Positions 14,695 through 24,063 of a stretch of DNA of 34,410 nt are shown in pieces. Position 1 is the stretch's first letter. Each line of letters starts with the position of its first letter. The DNA is taken from the NCBI RefSeq assembly GCF_000179615.1, contig NZ_AEDD01000017.1, forward strand, positions 1 through 34,410, written 5' to 3'. The notes below the pieces were generated by a model that did not search any database, had not been told where the DNA came from, and saw only the letters and a program-made list of their open reading frames with translations. Source of the DNA: Paenibacillus curdlanolyticus YK9 (GTDB taxonomy: Bacteria; Bacillota; Bacilli; Paenibacillales; Paenibacillaceae). The position numbers were made by a program, and so were the translations under genes.

Positions 14695-15606
14695 CTAGCT
14701 GCGCTTAAAAAAATCCAATGCCTGATCGATCAAACTCCTATTCATTCTCGCTATCGTTTCCCGCGTAAAGTAGGCTACATGCGGCGTGCAGACGACATTC
14801 GGCAGCCTGCACAAATCGGAATCGCGCACCGGCTCGTCCTCGTACACGTCCAGTCCCGCGCCATACAGCTTGCCGCTTCGCAAAGCCTCCGCCAAATCCC
14901 TCTCATTGACTAAGCTTCCTCTGGCCGTATTGATCAGAATCGCGCCATCCTTCATCATGGAGAATTCCCGCCCGCCGATTAGCGGCACTCCGCCTGCCTT
15001 CGTGGACGCATGCAGCGTGACCAGGTCCGACTGCCGCAATACGTCTTCTAGCGATAAATGCCCCTCCTGCTGCGCGCTTGTGCTCCCTCTGCTCGACGCA
15101 ATGAGCGGCTTCATGCCGAGCGCCGTCCCAATTGCTGCCACCTCTTGGCCGATCGTGCCATAGCCGATGATGCCTAGCTGTTTGCCGCGCAGCTCCAGGT
15201 TCGGGCTCAAGCCCTCTCTCCATTTGCCCGCTTGAACATTATGACCGGCTGCTGCCAGCTGCTTCGTTACTGCGAAGAGCAGAGCAAAGGTATGCTCCGC
15301 AACCGCGCTAGCCCCTTCCTGCGGTATCCCTTTAACCGTAATCCCGAGCTCGCGCGCCAATTCCCTGCTCACATAATCCGTATTATGCGCCCGAACCCCT
15401 ATGTATCGGCATTGCTTGAAGCTCGCTAGTTGTGCTGATGAGATTTTGCTATGGATCAAGAATGACGAATAGTGCCCTAGCCGAGCCTCATCCGTGCTAT
15501 GAAGGTCTATGTAATCGACAGAAAAAACAGCCTCTAGTCGAGATCGTTCCTCCTCAGAAAGCTGAATCGCCTGATCAACTGCACATTTCACGACGGGTCC
15601 TGCCAC
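14695..15606 (-). CDS. D-2-hydroxyacid dehydrogenase family protein
   Basis: 303 residues. Rossmann motif GYGTIG (148-153) and the catalytic residues of the family: Arg in NTARGSLV (229), Glu in YEDEP (256) and His in TPHVAY (276). The N-terminal substrate domain has YIGVRAHNTDYV. These enzymes interconvert 2-hydroxy and 2-keto acids with NAD(P)H. The substrate is not readable, so I give no symbol. The GTG start is about 11 bases behind GGAGG and only six bases after the stop of the kinase gene, implying translational coupling. Confidence 0.9.
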   Translation of the reverse strand: MAGPVVKCAVDQAIQLSEEERSRLEAVFSVDYIDLHSTDEARLGHYSSFLIHSKISSAQLASFKQCRYIGVRAHNTDYVSRELARELGITVKGIPQEGASAVAEHTFALLFAVTKQLAAAGHNVQAGKWREGLSPNLELRGKQLGIIGYGTIGQEVAAIGTALGMKPLIASSRGSTSAQQEGHLSLEDVLRQSDLVTLHASTKAGGVPLIGGREFSMMKDGAILINTARGSLVNERDLAEALRSGKLYGAGLDVYEDEPVRDSDLCRLPNVVCTPHVAYFTRETIARMNRSLIDQALDFFKRS

Positions 15607-15612
15607 TGCCGC

Positions 15613-16620
15613 TCATTCCTCCCCCAACAGACTTTTTAGAAGCAGCTCTTCTATTGACGACTTATGCTCCGTTAGCCAATCCATCCTCGTGCGGAACTGC
15701 TGCATAATAAAGGTGAAGTACGGCTCAACCTGATGCCCCGCATAATGCTGCCCGACATAGATATGCAAGACCGCGAGATGATAGAGCCGGGTCAGCAGCG
15801 ATAGTTGGGCGATCTCTTGCCGCGTAGCTGTGCGATACTCAGAGTAACCCTGCACGAAAGCCTCCGCCATGCTCCGCGACCCATTCGACATTTGCAGCAC
15901 ATGGTTCAGACCGATCGCGAATTCGAGGAATGCAATATCCCAGGACATTAAATCAAAGTCGAGTACCGCATGAATGCGATTATCGATCGCCAATAGGTTG
16001 AAAATTAATACGTCATGGTGTACAAACTGCTTCGGCAGCTGCTCCAGCACACCGCTCTCCCTCTCGACGAACGTAAGCATCTCCATATAAAAGGATCGAT
16101 CTTCATCTGCTATAGCAAAAGGCGGCTCTTTCAAAAATGCGTGCACCGCCGATTTATTCGCAAGCGGATGAAGGCCATAAAAATCCGTAAAAGGCCTTCC
16201 TCTGTAAGCAAAGCTATCGGCAGCTGTACCGCTTAATGCCGAAGACAATTCGCCTATTACCCGTCCAAGCCCATACGCCTGCTCGGCGCCCGCCAGCTCA
16301 TAAACCGTCCCTTCGAGAAACGTCGTAACGGCGCCAAGCGTCCCGTCGGAGAGTTGGACGAATAGCTTGGCATCCAACGTCTCTTGAAATTGCGGAACTT
16401 GGAAGGATAGTCCCATGCTTGCTAATTCGGACGTGATCTCCGCCTCAAGCCGCATGGCGGGCACGTTCTTCAAATGGGCGTTGTACATGCGAGCAATGCA
16501 TTTGCGCCCGTCAACTGTAACAACCTTCGTGTCATTCGTCAGACCGAATGGTACCGGCTCCACAACATAGCCCGGTACGCCCTCAAAGTACCGCTTCAAA
16601 AGCTCGTCCCATTTTGTCAT
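15613..16620 (-). CDS. Aminoglycoside-phosphotransferase-fold kinase, first gene of operon
   Basis: 335 residues. The protein-kinase-like APH fold is shown by a nucleotide-binding N-lobe (CIARMYN, RLEAEI), the Brenner motif HHDVLIFN (catalytic Asp203, Asn208) and the metal-binding DFD (221-223). Such kinases phosphorylate antibiotics, choline, homoserine or other small hydroxyl compounds; which one cannot be told here. The ATG is ten bases behind a G-rich ribosome binding site. It leads a tight operon with a hydroxyacid dehydrogenase, an SDR, a GNAT and an ABM protein, suggesting small-molecule modification. It is divergent from the dehydrogenase at 16812. Confidence 0.87.
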   Translation of the reverse strand: MTKWDELLKRYFEGVPGYVVEPVPFGLTNDTKVVTVDGRKCIARMYNAHLKNVPAMRLEAEITSELASMGLSFQVPQFQETLDAKLFVQLSDGTLGAVTTFLEGTVYELAGAEQAYGLGRVIGELSSALSGTAADSFAYRGRPFTDFYGLHPLANKSAVHAFLKEPPFAIADEDRSFYMEMLTFVERESGVLEQLPKQFVHHDVLIFNLLAIDNRIHAVLDFDLMSWDIAFLEFAIGLNHVLQMSNGSRSMAEAFVQGYSEYRTATRQEIAQLSLLTRLYHLAVLHIYVGQHYAGHQVEPYFTFIMQQFRTRMDWLTEHKSSIEELLLKSLLGEE

Positions 16621-16738
16621 TGTTTGCAGACCCCTTCCCCCAAAGCTTCCGAATTTTACAAGATTTAAGCGTTTGCCCCACTATACCAACCGTCCGCCCG
16701 ATTTGTAAATACTTCCTGCCCAAATATGTAAGGTTAAC

Positions 16739-16767
16739 TTGACACTGTGTATGGTATATATTACATT
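16739..16767 (+). promoter_or_regulatory. Sigma-A-type promoter of the oxidoreductase-transporter operon
   Basis: A perfect -35 box TTGACA (16739-16744) is separated by 17 bases from TACATT (16762-16767), which matches four of six -10 positions. It lies 45 bases upstream of the start codon at 16812, in AT-rich DNA between divergent genes. Confidence 0.6.
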
Positions 16768-16811
16768 ATGTGCAACAAACTTAACTGGAAAAATTCGTGT
16801 GGAGGGATGTT

Positions 16812-17792
16812 ATGAAGGCGATAGTGTTCACGAAATACGGCTCCCCGGATGTGCTGACGCTTCAAAAGAGAGAGAAACCGACGCCTAAGGACAATGAGGT
16901 GCGAGTCCGCATTCATGCAGCGGCCGTAACGCCGTCGGACTGTGCGTTTCGCAAAGCGGACCCCGTTGCCATCCGATTCATGTATGGGCTGCTACGGCCT
17001 CGCCATGCCATACTGGGCGTCGAGCTATCCGGCGTTATTGATGCGGTCGGGAAAGGGGTTCTGGCCTTCAAGGAAGGCGATGAGGTGTTCGGCATCAGTA
17101 CACGTACGTTCGGCGCTTATGCGGAGTACAAATGCTTGCCGGAGGACGCCGTGCTTGCAATCAAGCCCTCCAACGTATCGCATGAAGCAGCCGCAGGCGC
17201 CTGCGATGGCGCTTTAACCTCACTGGTCTTCCTTCGCGACCATGCCAAGCTTCAGCGCGGGCAATCGATTCTGATCAATGGCGCCTCCGGCTCGGTCGGC
17301 GCTTATGCCGTACAATTAGCCAAGTTTTACGGGGCTAACGTAACGGGCGTATGCAGCACAGCCAATGCGGAATTAGTGCGGTCACTAGGGGCTAATCACG
17401 TAATCGACTACACCAAGGCAGATTTTACGAAGCGCGGCCAGACGTATGACGTCATTTTTGATGCGATTGGTCGAAGCTCCTTCTCCCACTGCCGGGACGC
17501 GCTCGCGCCGCGCGGCATCTATCTCTCGACAGTGCCTTCGCCCGCTATCCTGTTAAGCATGCTTCGAACCGCTAGAAGCAGCGGTAAGAAGGCGATTTTC
17601 GTCGCAGCAGGCTTGCGCCAGCAGCGGGTCAATCTTGATTTCCTTCGAGAGCTTATTGAAGATGGACAGATTCGCCCTGTAATCGATCGGCTTTACCCGC
17701 TGGAGCAGGCCGCTGATGCCCATCGATATGTCGAGACTGGACGCAAAAAGGGGAACGTCATATTAACGATTGCACCTACCAGCGGCGTATAG
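16812..17792 (+). CDS. NAD(P)-dependent zinc-free alcohol dehydrogenase / quinone oxidoreductase
   Basis: 326 residues of the medium-chain dehydrogenase family. MKAIVFTKYGSPDVLTL is the classic start of quinone-oxidoreductase-like members. LGVELSGVIDAVGKGV forms the catalytic domain, and INGASGSVGAYAVQLAKFYGANVTGV the nucleotide-binding site. The cysteine and histidine ligands for zinc are absent, so it is probably zinc-independent. It likely reduces quinones or alpha,beta-unsaturated carbonyls. The ATG is five bases behind GGAGGG; an in-frame start at 16797 is less likely. It is cotranscribed with the potassium transporter gene that follows. Confidence 0.9.
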   Translation: MKAIVFTKYGSPDVLTLQKREKPTPKDNEVRVRIHAAAVTPSDCAFRKADPVAIRFMYGLLRPRHAILGVELSGVIDAVGKGVLAFKEGDEVFGISTRTFGAYAEYKCLPEDAVLAIKPSNVSHEAAAGACDGALTSLVFLRDHAKLQRGQSILINGASGSVGAYAVQLAKFYGANVTGVCSTANAELVRSLGANHVIDYTKADFTKRGQTYDVIFDAIGRSSFSHCRDALAPRGIYLSTVPSPAILLSMLRTARSSGKKAIFVAAGLRQQRVNLDFLRELIEDGQIRPVIDRLYPLEQAADAHRYVETGRKKGNVILTIAPTSGV

Positions 17793-17873
17793 AAGCGGCG
17801 AGTTAAGGGGATGTTGTGGATTGGCGATAGTTTTGCCACCATCACATTTGTGCCTGCGAGGGATCAGTCAGCC

Positions 17874-19241
17874 ATGTGGCGAAACTTGCGAATCTGGACG
17901 GAGAGGCGCTCGCCTGCCCAGGTCATCACCGGCTACTATTTGTTAGCCGTAACGGTATCCATCCTCTTATTCAGCATTCCTGCCGTGCTTAAGCCCGGCG
18001 TCCAAGTCTCTTTCTTCGACACGGTCTTCATGGCGGTCAGCGTCGTAAGCGACACGGGGCTTACCGTGTTTAACATCGCAGAAACCTACAGCGTATTCGG
18101 TTATTTCGTCATTATGATTGTCTTGCAGTTTGCCGGGATCGGCATTATGGCGATGAGCACCTTTTTCTGGCTGCTGCTAGGGCGTCGAATCGGATTGCGG
18201 GAACGGCAGCTTATTATGGTCGATAACAACCAGTTTGCGCTGTCCGGCCTCGTTCATTTGGTCAGGGATATCCTGCGAATCGTTCTTCTAACGGAATTGC
18301 TAGGGGCGCTTCTATTCGGTTTCCGATTCCTGCATTACTATCCGACATGGACGGAAGCTTTCCTTCACGGGCTGTTTGCCTCCGTCAGCGCGACGACCAA
18401 TGCGGGGATGGACATCACCGGACAGTCTCTCGCTCCGTATGCGGGCGACTATTTTGTGCAAATCGTTACGATTGCGCTCATTATTTTCGGGGCGATCGGC
18501 TTCCCGGTATTAATCGAGGTAAAAGCGTATATAGCACGCAAAACGCTGCTGGACAATCAGCGTCCCTTCCGCTTCTCCCTGTTCACGAAGCTGACGACGT
18601 TCACCTACGGCATCCTTCTCCTGATCGGGACGCTCCTGATCTGGCTGCTTGAGCACCGGCATGCCTTTCAATCGATGTCGTGGCATAAAAGCTTCTTCTA
18701 CGCGCTCTTTCAGGCGACAACAACGCGAAGCGCGGGGCTGACGACGATGGATATTAACGATTTCACGCTGCCGACGCTGCTGCTCATGTGCGTCTATATG
18801 TTTATAGGCGGGTCTCCGAATTCAGTCGGCGGAGGCATCCGAACAACGACCTTTGCGCTGAATATGCTATTCCTATTCCACTACGCACGAGGCAACCGCG
18901 AGGTTAAAGTGTTCCGGCGCGAGCTGCATCAGGACGATATTCTCAAATCGCTGGCCATTACGATATTAGCCGTCTTCCTGTGCAGCCTGTCCATTATCGC
19001 GATCAGCATATCGGACCATGAGCCTTCGCTTATGGCTATTGTATTGGACGTATGCTCCTCCTTCGGCACGGTCGGACTCTCGACGGGAATCACGCCGGAC
19101 CTGAGCATGTTCGCCAAATGTATTCTGATGGTGCTCATGTTCGTCGGAAGAATCGGGTTAACCTCGTCGCTCAATCTGATTGGCAACGATAGGGACGATC
19201 GGAAGTTCCATTACCCGGTAGAACGCGTGATGACGGGATAA
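17874..19241 (+). CDS. KtrB/TrkH-type potassium transporter subunit
   Basis: 455 residues from ATG at 17874, behind GAGGGA; this start gives the usual KtrB length. An in-frame ATG at 17811 would add 21 residues unlike the family. Four pore repeats carry the selectivity-filter glycines: SDTGL, TTNAG, TTRSAGL and SFGTVGLSTG. There are about eight hydrophobic spans plus pore loops. KtrB moves K+ (with Na+ in some cases) and normally works with the cytoplasmic ring protein KtrA. No ktrA-like gene is in the window, so the partner must be elsewhere. It follows the dehydrogenase gene on the same strand and ends in a strong terminator. Confidence 0.9.
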   Translation: MWRNLRIWTERRSPAQVITGYYLLAVTVSILLFSIPAVLKPGVQVSFFDTVFMAVSVVSDTGLTVFNIAETYSVFGYFVIMIVLQFAGIGIMAMSTFFWLLLGRRIGLRERQLIMVDNNQFALSGLVHLVRDILRIVLLTELLGALLFGFRFLHYYPTWTEAFLHGLFASVSATTNAGMDITGQSLAPYAGDYFVQIVTIALIIFGAIGFPVLIEVKAYIARKTLLDNQRPFRFSLFTKLTTFTYGILLLIGTLLIWLLEHRHAFQSMSWHKSFFYALFQATTTRSAGLTTMDINDFTLPTLLLMCVYMFIGGSPNSVGGGIRTTTFALNMLFLFHYARGNREVKVFRRELHQDDILKSLAITILAVFLCSLSIIAISISDHEPSLMAIVLDVCSSFGTVGLSTGITPDLSMFAKCILMVLMFVGRIGLTSSLNLIGNDRDDRKFHYPVERVMTG

Positions 19242-19245
19242 AAAT

Positions 19246-19287
19246 AAAACAGAGCATGGGAGATTGTTGTCTCCCATGCTCTGTTTT
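19246..19287. terminator. Bidirectional terminator between convergent genes
   Basis: An 18-base perfect stem (AAAACAGAGCATGGGAGA with its complement ending in TCTGTTTT) and a six-base loop are followed by T on the plus strand, and by TTTTATTTTT read on the minus strand. It starts five bases after the stop of the transporter gene and 29 bases from the end of the ABC-F gene. Confidence 0.93.
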
Positions 19288-19316
19288 TAGTTCCGTAACC
19301 GGTTAGGGCGGCGAAG

Positions 19317-20888
19317 CTACAGGCTCTGCTCGCTTACGCCCGTTTCCGGATCGAACGTCAGCATCTTTGTTCCGATTTTATCAATAAAGAATCGATCATG
19401 GCTTACGGTAATGACGGCGCCGGGAAAATGGATCAACGCCTGCTCCATCACCTGAATGCTCGTCAGATCGAGATGGTTCGTCGGTTCATCCAACAAGATG
19501 ACGGCTGCGCCCGAGAGCAGGCACTTCGCCAGCGCGACCCGCGCCTTCTGCCCGCCGGACAGGTTGCCGATCGTCTTGCTTAGATCCATCTCGGAAAATT
19601 GCAGCATGGAGAGGAACTTGTTGACCTTTTTCCGCGGGGCATCCAGTCCCAATCCGTACGTATTAACGGCGTGGCTCACCGTATCCTTCGGGTCCAGCTC
19701 TTCCCACATTCGGTTAAAGTACGCGTAATTGACGCCCTTCTCCCACTGTACTTCGCCGGATTCGGGCTGCTCCTGGCCCGTTAGCGCCTTCATGAGCGTG
19801 GACTTTCCGCTTCCGTTCGGACCGACGATGACAAGGCGATCTTCCTTCTGAATATCAAAGCTGATGTTCCGGAAAATCTCGCGCCCCTCATAGGATTGCC
19901 CGATCTTCTTCACTTCGCACAGCTTGTCCGGAAACCGGAGCCGCTCGTAAATATCGGTGATGAGTACATTGACGGGATGCGGCTCAATTCGCCTCTTGTT
20001 ATCCGCCAGCTTGCGGGAAAGCCGATCTTTGGACGATTTGCGGCTCGCACGGCTGTCGATCGCCTCCGCCTCCATGAGCAGCAGCTCTTCCTCCCACTCG
20101 AACTGGCGGTCCAGCTCCTTCTTGCGCAGCTTCTTTTTGCGGATATAATCCGTGTAGTTGCCTTCATACTCCTGAAAATGATAATTCTCGATCTCGATCG
20201 TCCGCGTTACGACCTTATCGATAAACTGGCGGTCATGAGATACGAGAATCATCGCGCCTTTGAACCGATACAGCCACTGCTCCAGCCATGCAATCCCTTC
20301 GATGTCCAAGTAGTTGGTCGGCTCATCGAGCAAGACGACATCCGGCGACTCGATGAGCATCTTCGCGAGCGCCGCGCGATTTTTCCAGCCGCCGGACAGC
20401 TCGTCAATTGGCTGATGCCGCGACCGATCATTGAAGCCCAGCTTCGAAAGCACGGTATTGATTTCCACGGATACGTTCCAGCCATCGAGATGATCCATCT
20501 GCTCGAACAGCTCCGCTTGCCGCGCGAGCAGCTTTTCCATTACATTGTCGTCGGTTACCAGCCCCAGCTGTTCTCCTACTTCCTGAAGCTCCCGTTCAGT
20601 GGCCGCAACCTGTTCGAAGCACCGTTCCAGCTCCTGCTGAACAGACAGGCTCCCGCTCAGCTCCGAAAACTGCGAGAAATAGCCGATTTTCACTTGCGGG
20701 TCGAGCTCCACTTTCCCGGCTGTCGGCTCCTCTTGTCCCAGAATCAGCTTGAACACGGTCGATTTGCCAGCGCCATTCCGTCCAATCAGCCCGATCCGCT
20801 CGCCTTGGCTCACTCGAAAATAAATATCGCGGAAGATCATTGCATCTTCATACCGCTTGGTCACGTTCTCTAGCCGAATTACGCTCAT
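19317..20888 (-). CDS. ABC-F family ATPase (ribosome-associated)
   Basis: 523 residues with two ATP-binding cassettes and no membrane domain. Cassette 1 has Walker A GRNGAGKST (36-44), signature LSGGWKN (164-170) and Walker B VVLLDEP (184-190). A charged linker (about 240-310, KKKLRKKE) leads to cassette 2 with GPNGSGKST (356-364), LSGGQKARVALAK and VILLDEPTNHLD. ABC-F proteins bind the ribosomal E site, either to aid translation or to protect against antibiotics. The role here cannot be assigned, so I give no symbol. The ATG has a GGGAG rather far upstream. It is 52 bases downstream of the PhzF gene and may be cotranscribed. Confidence 0.93.
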   Translation of the reverse strand: MSVIRLENVTKRYEDAMIFRDIYFRVSQGERIGLIGRNGAGKSTVFKLILGQEEPTAGKVELDPQVKIGYFSQFSELSGSLSVQQELERCFEQVAATERELQEVGEQLGLVTDDNVMEKLLARQAELFEQMDHLDGWNVSVEINTVLSKLGFNDRSRHQPIDELSGGWKNRAALAKMLIESPDVVLLDEPTNYLDIEGIAWLEQWLYRFKGAMILVSHDRQFIDKVVTRTIEIENYHFQEYEGNYTDYIRKKKLRKKELDRQFEWEEELLLMEAEAIDSRASRKSSKDRLSRKLADNKRRIEPHPVNVLITDIYERLRFPDKLCEVKKIGQSYEGREIFRNISFDIQKEDRLVIVGPNGSGKSTLMKALTGQEQPESGEVQWEKGVNYAYFNRMWEELDPKDTVSHAVNTYGLGLDAPRKKVNKFLSMLQFSEMDLSKTIGNLSGGQKARVALAKCLLSGAAVILLDEPTNHLDLTSIQVMEQALIHFPGAVITVSHDRFFIDKIGTKMLTFDPETGVSEQSL

Positions 20889-20940
20889 GGTTATCTGATT
20901 AGCTCCCTTGTCGTTCCGATGGTATGAAACGATTATACCA

Positions 20941-21822
20941 TTAGATCGACACCTCGAACTCGTTCACGTACACGGCGTTTCCCCGGATCGTAATGCCCGT
21001 GCCATTAGCAACGGTCACATCGACTCTGCCGTCTCTGCCGATCTCCTGTCCTTGCTCTACTCGCAATTGGAATAAAGCGTCTTGGCCTTGCTGAATGTAT
21101 TTCGCATAATAAGCACCCATCACGCCGGAGGCTGTACCTGTAACGGGATCTTCAATCGTACCGGAGAACGGAGAGGAAAAGTGACGAGCATGCATGTGTG
21201 CGGCGGGATCATAGGTTTCTAGGCAAAAAGGATGCAGTGATGCGCGCGGCATCTCTTCCAGCACACTTGGGAAAAGCTCATTACGGGGCTTCATTCGCTC
21301 GCAAGCAGCCAGTCCCTTAACGGGGATGATTAGCGTCCACGTTCCTGTGCTGCCGTATACCACCGGCAATTCAGTAGCAATATCCTCCTGATCAATGCCC
21401 ATCGCGTAAGCCAATTGCGCAATTGACCCATTGAACGACGCGAATTGGGGAGCTGCTTGCTGCATCGTAATGAACAAACCTTCCTCTCGTTCATCCAGCT
21501 GTATAGACAATATGCCTGCTTTTGTTTCGATGGTCAGCGTCGTCAGATCACCCAGCAGCCCTCTAGTCTTCAATGCGTAAATCGTCGCCATAGTGGCATG
21601 CCCGCAAAGGCTGATTTCATGACCGGGAGTGAAGAATCGGATTCGCCAGTCTGCCCGATCGGATGGCAGCGGGAAAGCTGTCTCATTAAACCCCACTGCC
21701 GCCGCCACCTGCAGCATTTGTTCCTCCGTCAGGTGCTCTCCGTTTAGGACGACGCCCGCCGGGTTTCCTTTATTCGGAATTGTGCTAAAGGCATCATAGT
21801 GATAAACCTTAATAGTGCTCAC
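20941..21822 (-). CDS. PhzF family isomerase/epimerase-like protein
   Basis: 293 residues. NKGNPAGVV, the active-site glutamate in GFNETAF (47), SLCGHAT (about 71-77) and DPVTGTASG are the hallmark motifs of the PhzF/diaminopimelate-epimerase-like fold, whose two halves face one active site. The GHAT and DPVTGTASG loops usually bind substrate carboxylates. The substrate is unknown; there is no phenazine gene cluster here. The start is GTG at 21822, ten bases behind AAGGAGGG. It lies between GNAT and ABC-F genes on the same strand with short gaps. Confidence 0.92.
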   Translation of the reverse strand: MSTIKVYHYDAFSTIPNKGNPAGVVLNGEHLTEEQMLQVAAAVGFNETAFPLPSDRADWRIRFFTPGHEISLCGHATMATIYALKTRGLLGDLTTLTIETKAGILSIQLDEREEGLFITMQQAAPQFASFNGSIAQLAYAMGIDQEDIATELPVVYGSTGTWTLIIPVKGLAACERMKPRNELFPSVLEEMPRASLHPFCLETYDPAAHMHARHFSSPFSGTIEDPVTGTASGVMGAYYAKYIQQGQDALFQLRVEQGQEIGRDGRVDVTVANGTGITIRGNAVYVNEFEVSI

Positions 21823-21849
21823 CGTCGCGTACCCTCCTTGTTGTCGTAA

Positions 21850-22293
21850 CTATTCCACATCCTTGGTTAGGAACATAATCCTCGAAATCTCCTCAAACCC
21901 GTATTTCTTATAAAAGAATTCCGCCGGCATTCCGCGATCCGTCAGCAGGGCAAGGTTGCGGACGCCCTCTTCCTTCATCACCTGCTCAAGATGCCGCATT
22001 AAGCTTGTTCCAATGCCAGCTCGCTGCACGTCCGTTCGGACACACATTTCGTTGATGAAAAACTCGTCGCCCTGCCACCACTTGCGCACGCTGCCGAATA
22101 TGAAGCCTTGCAGCACTTCCCCTTGAACAGCCACAATGCCTTTGAACCTCGGCATATTCGTAAAATCGGTCAAGTGCTCCGCCGCCCGCTCCTCCGTCCA
22201 CTCATCATTCCACGGCTCGGCATTAAACACATCCATGTACAAACGAACACAAGCCTGAAGATCATCAGGCATCAGGCTTCTAATGTTGATCAC
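21850..22293 (-). CDS. GNAT family N-acetyltransferase
   Basis: 147 residues from GTG at 22293, with a G run six bases upstream; a TTG at 22308 would lie inside that G run. INIRSLMPDDLQACVRLY begins the fold, MCVRTDVQRAGIGTSLMRHL is the acetyl-CoA-binding RxxGxG/A loop (R-A-G-I-G-T), and FYKKYGFEEISRIMFL ends it. Acceptor unknown. It ends 27 bases before the PhzF gene and is probably in one unit with it. A terminator separates it from the diguanylate cyclase upstream. Confidence 0.87.
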   Translation of the reverse strand: MINIRSLMPDDLQACVRLYMDVFNAEPWNDEWTEERAAEHLTDFTNMPRFKGIVAVQGEVLQGFIFGSVRKWWQGDEFFINEMCVRTDVQRAGIGTSLMRHLEQVMKEEGVRNLALLTDRGMPAEFFYKKYGFEEISRIMFLTKDVE

Positions 22294-22388
22294 AAGACGC
22301 CCCCCCAATTTCTAGTAATTAAAATTATATCCATAAATTTGTTATCAATCTACTATTGTACGGGCACCCATACAAATGAAGATCTAAT

Positions 22389-22433
22389 TAAAAAAGCCGC
22401 GCAGCAGCTCCTAATTACGGAGCGCTGCCGACT
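22389..22433 (-). terminator. Terminator of the diguanylate cyclase gene
   Basis: On the minus strand, GTCGGCAGCGCTCC pairs imperfectly with GGAGCTGCTGCGCGGC, followed by TTTTTTAATT. The stop codon of the gene (22415-22417) lies inside the hairpin, in its loop. Confidence 0.75.
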
Positions 22434-23992
22434 TTGCTGTATAATTCATACGCGCTAACCCGATTCCGGCCATCACGCTTCGATGTGTATAACGCCTCAT
22501 CCGCCTTGCTAAGCAATGTCTCCAGCGTTTCATCATTAGCGCCTGCCACCTGAACGATGCCGAAGCTGGCCGTTACCGTTAATACCCCTTTGGGCGTAAG
22601 CAGGGGAGCATATTCCATCGCCGCACGCAGCCGTTCTGCCAATGCCTCCGCCCCTTGCGCTGTGACGAATGGCAATGCCAACACGAATTCCTCTCCGCCA
22701 TACCGGCCGAACAAGGCATCCTCCGGCAGCCGTTCTTTGCAAATCGAGACAACATGGACAATCATCTTGTCCCCTGTTTCGTGCCCGTACGTATCGTTTA
22801 CCCGTTTAAAATAATCAATATCGAACAGCATAAGCGCGAACGGCATTCGCTGCCCCCGCATCTGCTCAAGCATTTCACGCCCGAGCCGAATAAACTGCGT
22901 ACGGTTCAAAATCTGCGTAAGCCCGTCATAATAAGCCTGATGCTCCAGCTCCTGCTGCAGCCGCTTCAGCTCCGTTACATTTATGAGCATCAGCAGGCTG
23001 CCTGCACGCTCCCCATTACGATGCCGAAGCATGGAGGAGCGAACTTCATACACCTTCTCGACTCCGTCGGTTGTCCATGTCAGCTCCTCGACGCTGTTAT
23101 CCTGATCGCGTTTCAGCGGGAATGACTCCCCTGCCAGCTCCAGCCACACCTCATCCAGCTGTTGGCCGATCATCGATTGGCGCAGTGCAGGAATCATCGT
23201 GCTGACGGTCCGGTTATAGTCCACAAGCCGCTCCGACGAGTCGAGAACGATAAAGCCCTCCCCCATGCTGTCAAAAATCGACTCCTTCGCTACCGGAATA
23301 ACCGTAAGCATCCGCGTCGAGAAAATCGCCCAAATAAACAACACCGATGAGACGAATATGCTGAGCGGAACCGGATCAAGGCCAGTCGGCGTTAAGCCGA
23401 GCCGGTACGAAATTCCCGCCGTCATCGGCACTAAGAGCCCGCCCATCAAGAAAGCGAGCTCCCTTCGGAACGTCTTCCTCGTCTGCTTCCACCGGCTCAG
23501 CAATAAGACAATGCTTGCCACAGTACAGAACATCATATAGAAGTCGTGCAAAATATACCATTGGCCCATCTCAATGATCAGCACGTGCGGCGTAACGCCT
23601 TCCTTAAACTTGAATACACGATAGTACATGTCATGATAATGACTCGTTGCCACCATCACCCATGTGATTGCGGGAATAATGAACAACCCCGTTGTCACGA
23701 TGCGCGATAGCGCACGCCCCAGATACTGCAGAACGAGGATTAGAGCGAGCGGCGTAAACGTACTAAGCCCGATGTATTCAATCGTAATGCACAATCGGAC
23801 TTGCTCAAGCGTGCTGCTGCCTAACTCAAAGGTGTAACCGAAACAATATATCGACAATGCTAGCGTATACAAAATAAACGTGCGGGAAGCGGCCGTCTCT
23901 CTTCTCCGCGAGTACACATAAAAACATAAAAACAAATTAAGTACGCCGGATATCCCGACCAGGGTAATAAATGTTGCAATTTGCGAACTCAA
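22415..23992 (-). CDS. Seven-TM sensor diguanylate cyclase (GGEEF)
   Basis: 525 residues. The N-terminal 220 residues form about seven hydrophobic segments, like the 7TM region of membrane histidine kinases. A PAS-like domain follows (about 235-340; FIVLDSSERLVDYNRT), and then a GGDEF domain with YDGLTQILNR, LFDIDYFKRVNDTYGH and the active-site GGEEF (432-436). It should make cyclic di-GMP from two GTP and so influence motility or attachment. The usual inhibitory RxxD five residues before GGEEF is not present (RLPED, with six residues between). The start is TTG with a weak AGGCGG site. A terminator overlaps the stop codon. Confidence 0.92.
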   Translation of the reverse strand: MSSQIATFITLVGISGVLNLFLCFYVYSRRRETAASRTFILYTLALSIYCFGYTFELGSSTLEQVRLCITIEYIGLSTFTPLALILVLQYLGRALSRIVTTGLFIIPAITWVMVATSHYHDMYYRVFKFKEGVTPHVLIIEMGQWYILHDFYMMFCTVASIVLLLSRWKQTRKTFRRELAFLMGGLLVPMTAGISYRLGLTPTGLDPVPLSIFVSSVLFIWAIFSTRMLTVIPVAKESIFDSMGEGFIVLDSSERLVDYNRTVSTMIPALRQSMIGQQLDEVWLELAGESFPLKRDQDNSVEELTWTTDGVEKVYEVRSSMLRHRNGERAGSLLMLINVTELKRLQQELEHQAYYDGLTQILNRTQFIRLGREMLEQMRGQRMPFALMLFDIDYFKRVNDTYGHETGDKMIVHVVSICKERLPEDALFGRYGGEEFVLALPFVTAQGAEALAERLRAAMEYAPLLTPKGVLTVTASFGIVQVAGANDETLETLLSKADEALYTSKRDGRNRVSAYELYSKVGSAP

Positions 23993-24063
23993 TGCCGCCG
24001 CCTGCTTTCAATAATCTTATATGTAATTTATGGTAACATATTTAAATCGACATTGAATAGCGA

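Noticed and set aside
19896-20873. 325-residue open frame on the plus strand
   Set aside because: It is antisense to the ABC-F gene, whose two Walker and signature motif sets prove the other strand is coding.
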